This document shows positions 5,586 through 6,576 of a DNA stretch of 6,576 nucleotides, piece after piece. The notes below the pieces were generated by a model. The model had not been told where the DNA came from. It did no database searches and saw only the letters and a list, made by a program, of their open reading frames with translations. The stretch's first letter is position 1. The number at the start of each line of letters is the position of its first letter. Made by a program: the position numbers and the translations under genes. The stretch spans positions 1 to 6,576 of the forward strand of contig JAIPEK010000129.1 of NCBI GenBank assembly GCA_021737205.1, written 5' to 3'. This DNA is from Desulfarculaceae bacterium (GTDB lineage Bacteria; Desulfobacterota; Desulfobacteria; Desulfobacterales; Desulfobacteraceae).

Positions 5586-5960
5586 ATGACGGAAAAACAG
5601 GAAAAAATCATGTACTTTACCACCCACGGCGGAGAAGAGCCGGAAAAGGCGTCCATCCCGTTCGTGATGGCCAATGCCGCTCTTGCCATGGACATCCATG
5701 CCACCATCGTGATGCAGGAAAACTCGGTATACCTTGCCAAGGAGGAATACAGGAAAACCGTGCTGTCCACCGGGGAATTCCCCCATATCACTAAACTGAT
5801 GGACGATTTTCTGGCGCTGGGCGGAGAGCTTCTTGTGTGCATGCCCTGCATCAAATCGAGAAACATCGATGAGTCGGAACTGCCCGAAGGAGCCAGAACC
5901 ACTGCCGCAGGCCAGCTCAATGTGGCTGCCATAGAAGCGGATACCGTGTTCACGTACTAA
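5586..5960 (+). CDS. dsrE: DsrE-family sulfur relay protein
   Basis: This 124-residue soluble protein has a DsrE/DsrF-like fold signature. It runs from an N-terminal KIMYFTTHGGEEPEKASIPF (7-26) to a hydrophobic strand and helix (ANAALAMDIHATIVM), then LGGELLVCMPCIKSRNI with C85 and C88, and a short final VFTY strand. Members of this family carry persulfide sulfur on a conserved cysteine and exchange it with TusA. The CxxC here occurs in the small single-domain DsrE subtype with a CxPCxxxR motif, rather than the single-Cys site of the DsrEFH hexamer. A clear AAAGGAG (5572-5578) lies 7 bases before the ATG. It is separated from hdrB by 132 bases holding heptamer arrays and from the transporter by 154 bases holding an inverted repeat, so it may have its own transcript or arise by read-through. 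Co-location with tusA, hdr and yedE supports a sulfur-trafficking job; which partner it serves is not visible. Confidence 0.85.
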   Translation: MTEKQEKIMYFTTHGGEEPEKASIPFVMANAALAMDIHATIVMQENSVYLAKEEYRKTVLSTGEFPHITKLMDDFLALGGELLVCMPCIKSRNIDESELPEGARTTAAGQLNVAAIEADTVFTY

Positions 5961-6000
5961 ACGACAATTCCTGCAGTACGCAACAAAACATGAACGATTA

Positions 6001-6058
6001 CCATGAAGAGCATAAAGTTCATGAAGGTTTTTCTTCAATTCCTTCATGAACTTCATGG
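6001..6058. repeat. Long imperfect inverted repeat with a 9-base bulge
   Basis: CCATGAAG (6001-6008) pairs with CTTCATGG (6051-6058), and TTCATGAAGG (6018-6027) pairs with CCTTCATGAA (6041-6050). All 18 pairs are exact. The left arm carries 9 extra bases (6009-6017) as a bulge, and the loop is 13 bases (TTTTTCTTCAATT). The stem is not GC-rich and is not followed by a T run, so it is not a classic intrinsic terminator. It lies in the 5961-6114 spacer between dsrE and the transporter, where I see no gene. It may be a dispersed REP-like palindrome or an mRNA stability hairpin. Confidence 0.85.
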
Positions 6059-6100
6059 TGAAAGCCGCTGTTCTTCATATAAAAACAATCAGAACCGGAC

Positions 6101-6106
6101 AGGAGG
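6101..6106 (+). promoter_or_regulatory. Ribosome binding site deciding a GTG start for the transporter gene
   Basis: AGGAGG lies 8 bases before GTG at 6115. No ATG is available in frame until 6355 (residue 81 of the reading), inside conserved sequence, so the GTG is the start. Confidence 0.85.
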
Positions 6107-6114
6107 ATAAACAA

Positions 6115-6576
6115 GTGGCGTCATCTGAACTCGTTTCAAGTATCAACCGACAGACAAGGGAAGGCTTTGCCCTGCTATTTGAACAGGAATGGCCCAAATG
6201 GCTTGCCGGTATTCTCATCACGGTGCTCGCCCTTTTGATCTTCCTGTGGGACTCGCCCTGGGGCATCGCCAACGGCTACCGGAACTGGGGAAACTGGCTG
6301 CTCTATTTCACGGGGATTAACGCGGAAAAGCCTTTTGCTCCCTGGCTCCACCCCATGTCTCTATCCAACTTCGGACTTTTTGCAGGCGCCCTTGCTTCGG
6401 CCCTGATGGGCCGGCAGTTCCGCATCCGCAGGGCGCCGCGCCTGGAGTATGCCAAGGGACTTGCCGGCGGCATTTTCATGGGAATCGGTGCCGCCTTTGC
6501 AAAGGGGTGCAATGTGGGCGGCTTTTTTACCGCTACGGGTATGCTCTCGTTCGGGGGTATCGCCATGATGTTCGGG
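6115..6576 (+). CDS. yedE: YeeE/YedE-family sulfur transporter, 3' partial
   Basis: The frame starts at GTG 6115 and is open to the window end, giving 154 residues of an integral membrane protein. Hydrophobic segments lie near residues 29-45, 83-98, 115-131 and 136-154. The first is followed by a Trp-rich extramembrane stretch (WGIANGYRNWGNW). The family hallmark is KGCNVGGFFTATGML (130-144), with C132 in the conserved GCNxGG membrane site. In the characterised thiosulfate importer YeeE/TsuA such cysteines line the path and contact the substrate. YedE-type members next to TusA and DsrE are thought to import a sulfur species; YedE is also linked to selenium metabolism, a possible alternative. 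Substrate and length cannot be judged because the 3' part is outside the window. The full proteins usually have about 350-400 residues. Confidence 0.88.
   Translation, partial: MASSELVSSINRQTREGFALLFEQEWPKWLAGILITVLALLIFLWDSPWGIANGYRNWGNWLLYFTGINAEKPFAPWLHPMSLSNFGLFAGALASALMGRQFRIRRAPRLEYAKGLAGGIFMGIGAAFAKGCNVGGFFTATGMLSFGGIAMMFG

Noticed and set aside
6001..6058. Intrinsic terminator for dsrE
   Set aside because: The stem is AT-rich, has a 9-base bulge and no T run follows it on the + strand. Only the loop is T-rich.

Overview
The window looks like chromosomal DNA of an anaerobic sulfur-metabolising bacterium, most likely a sulfate- or sulfur-reducing (or disproportionating) Desulfobacterota member or a relative. 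This rests on gene content: cytoplasmic heterodisulfide-reductase (Hdr) type iron-sulfur flavoproteins, an MvhD-type subunit, and the sulfur-handling proteins TusA, DsrE and YeeE/YedE. The DNA is moderately GC-rich, and there are clear Shine-Dalgarno sequences before most genes. Taxonomy is inference only; no rRNA or other marker is present.

Layout, all on the + strand: (1) 1-240, the 3' part of a TusA-like sulfur carrier. (2) 249-677, a divergent MvhD-like iron-sulfur protein. (3) 678-749, a spacer with a strong hairpin and a second small hairpin overlapping the next ribosome binding site. (4) 750-2057, a first HdrA-like flavoprotein, and 2054-3868, a second one overlapping it by ATGA. (5) 3895-4221, a small basic winged-helix protein. 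(6) 4226-4525 HdrC and 4527-5453 HdrB. (7) 5454-5585, a spacer with two heptanucleotide tandem arrays that are imperfect inverted complements of each other. (8) 5586-5960, a DsrE-family protein. (9) 5961-6114, a spacer with a long bulged inverted repeat. (10) 6115-6576 (window end), the N-terminal part of a YeeE/YedE-family membrane transporter starting at GTG.

As a working model (inference), YedE brings a sulfur compound across the membrane, and DsrE and TusA relay it as a protein-bound persulfide. An Hdr-like complex (two HdrA-like flavoproteins, MvhD, HdrC, HdrB) then oxidises or reduces the bound sulfur and exchanges electrons with soluble or membrane carriers. The set resembles the sHdr sulfur-oxidation systems and, in the YedE + TusA + DsrE + Hdr combination, the 'YTD' cluster that I recall being proposed as a marker of microbial sulfur disproportionation. 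The direction of the reaction cannot be read from the sequence.

The most notable features are in the cofactor sites. The two HdrA proteins divide the modules of one canonical HdrA between them. One C-terminal ferredoxin site has Thr for Cys. MvhD has lost some usual Cys positions and has an extra CxxC. HdrB has lost every cysteine of its first CCG domain while keeping the second intact. This looks like a rewired Hdr complex rather than a standard electron-bifurcating one.
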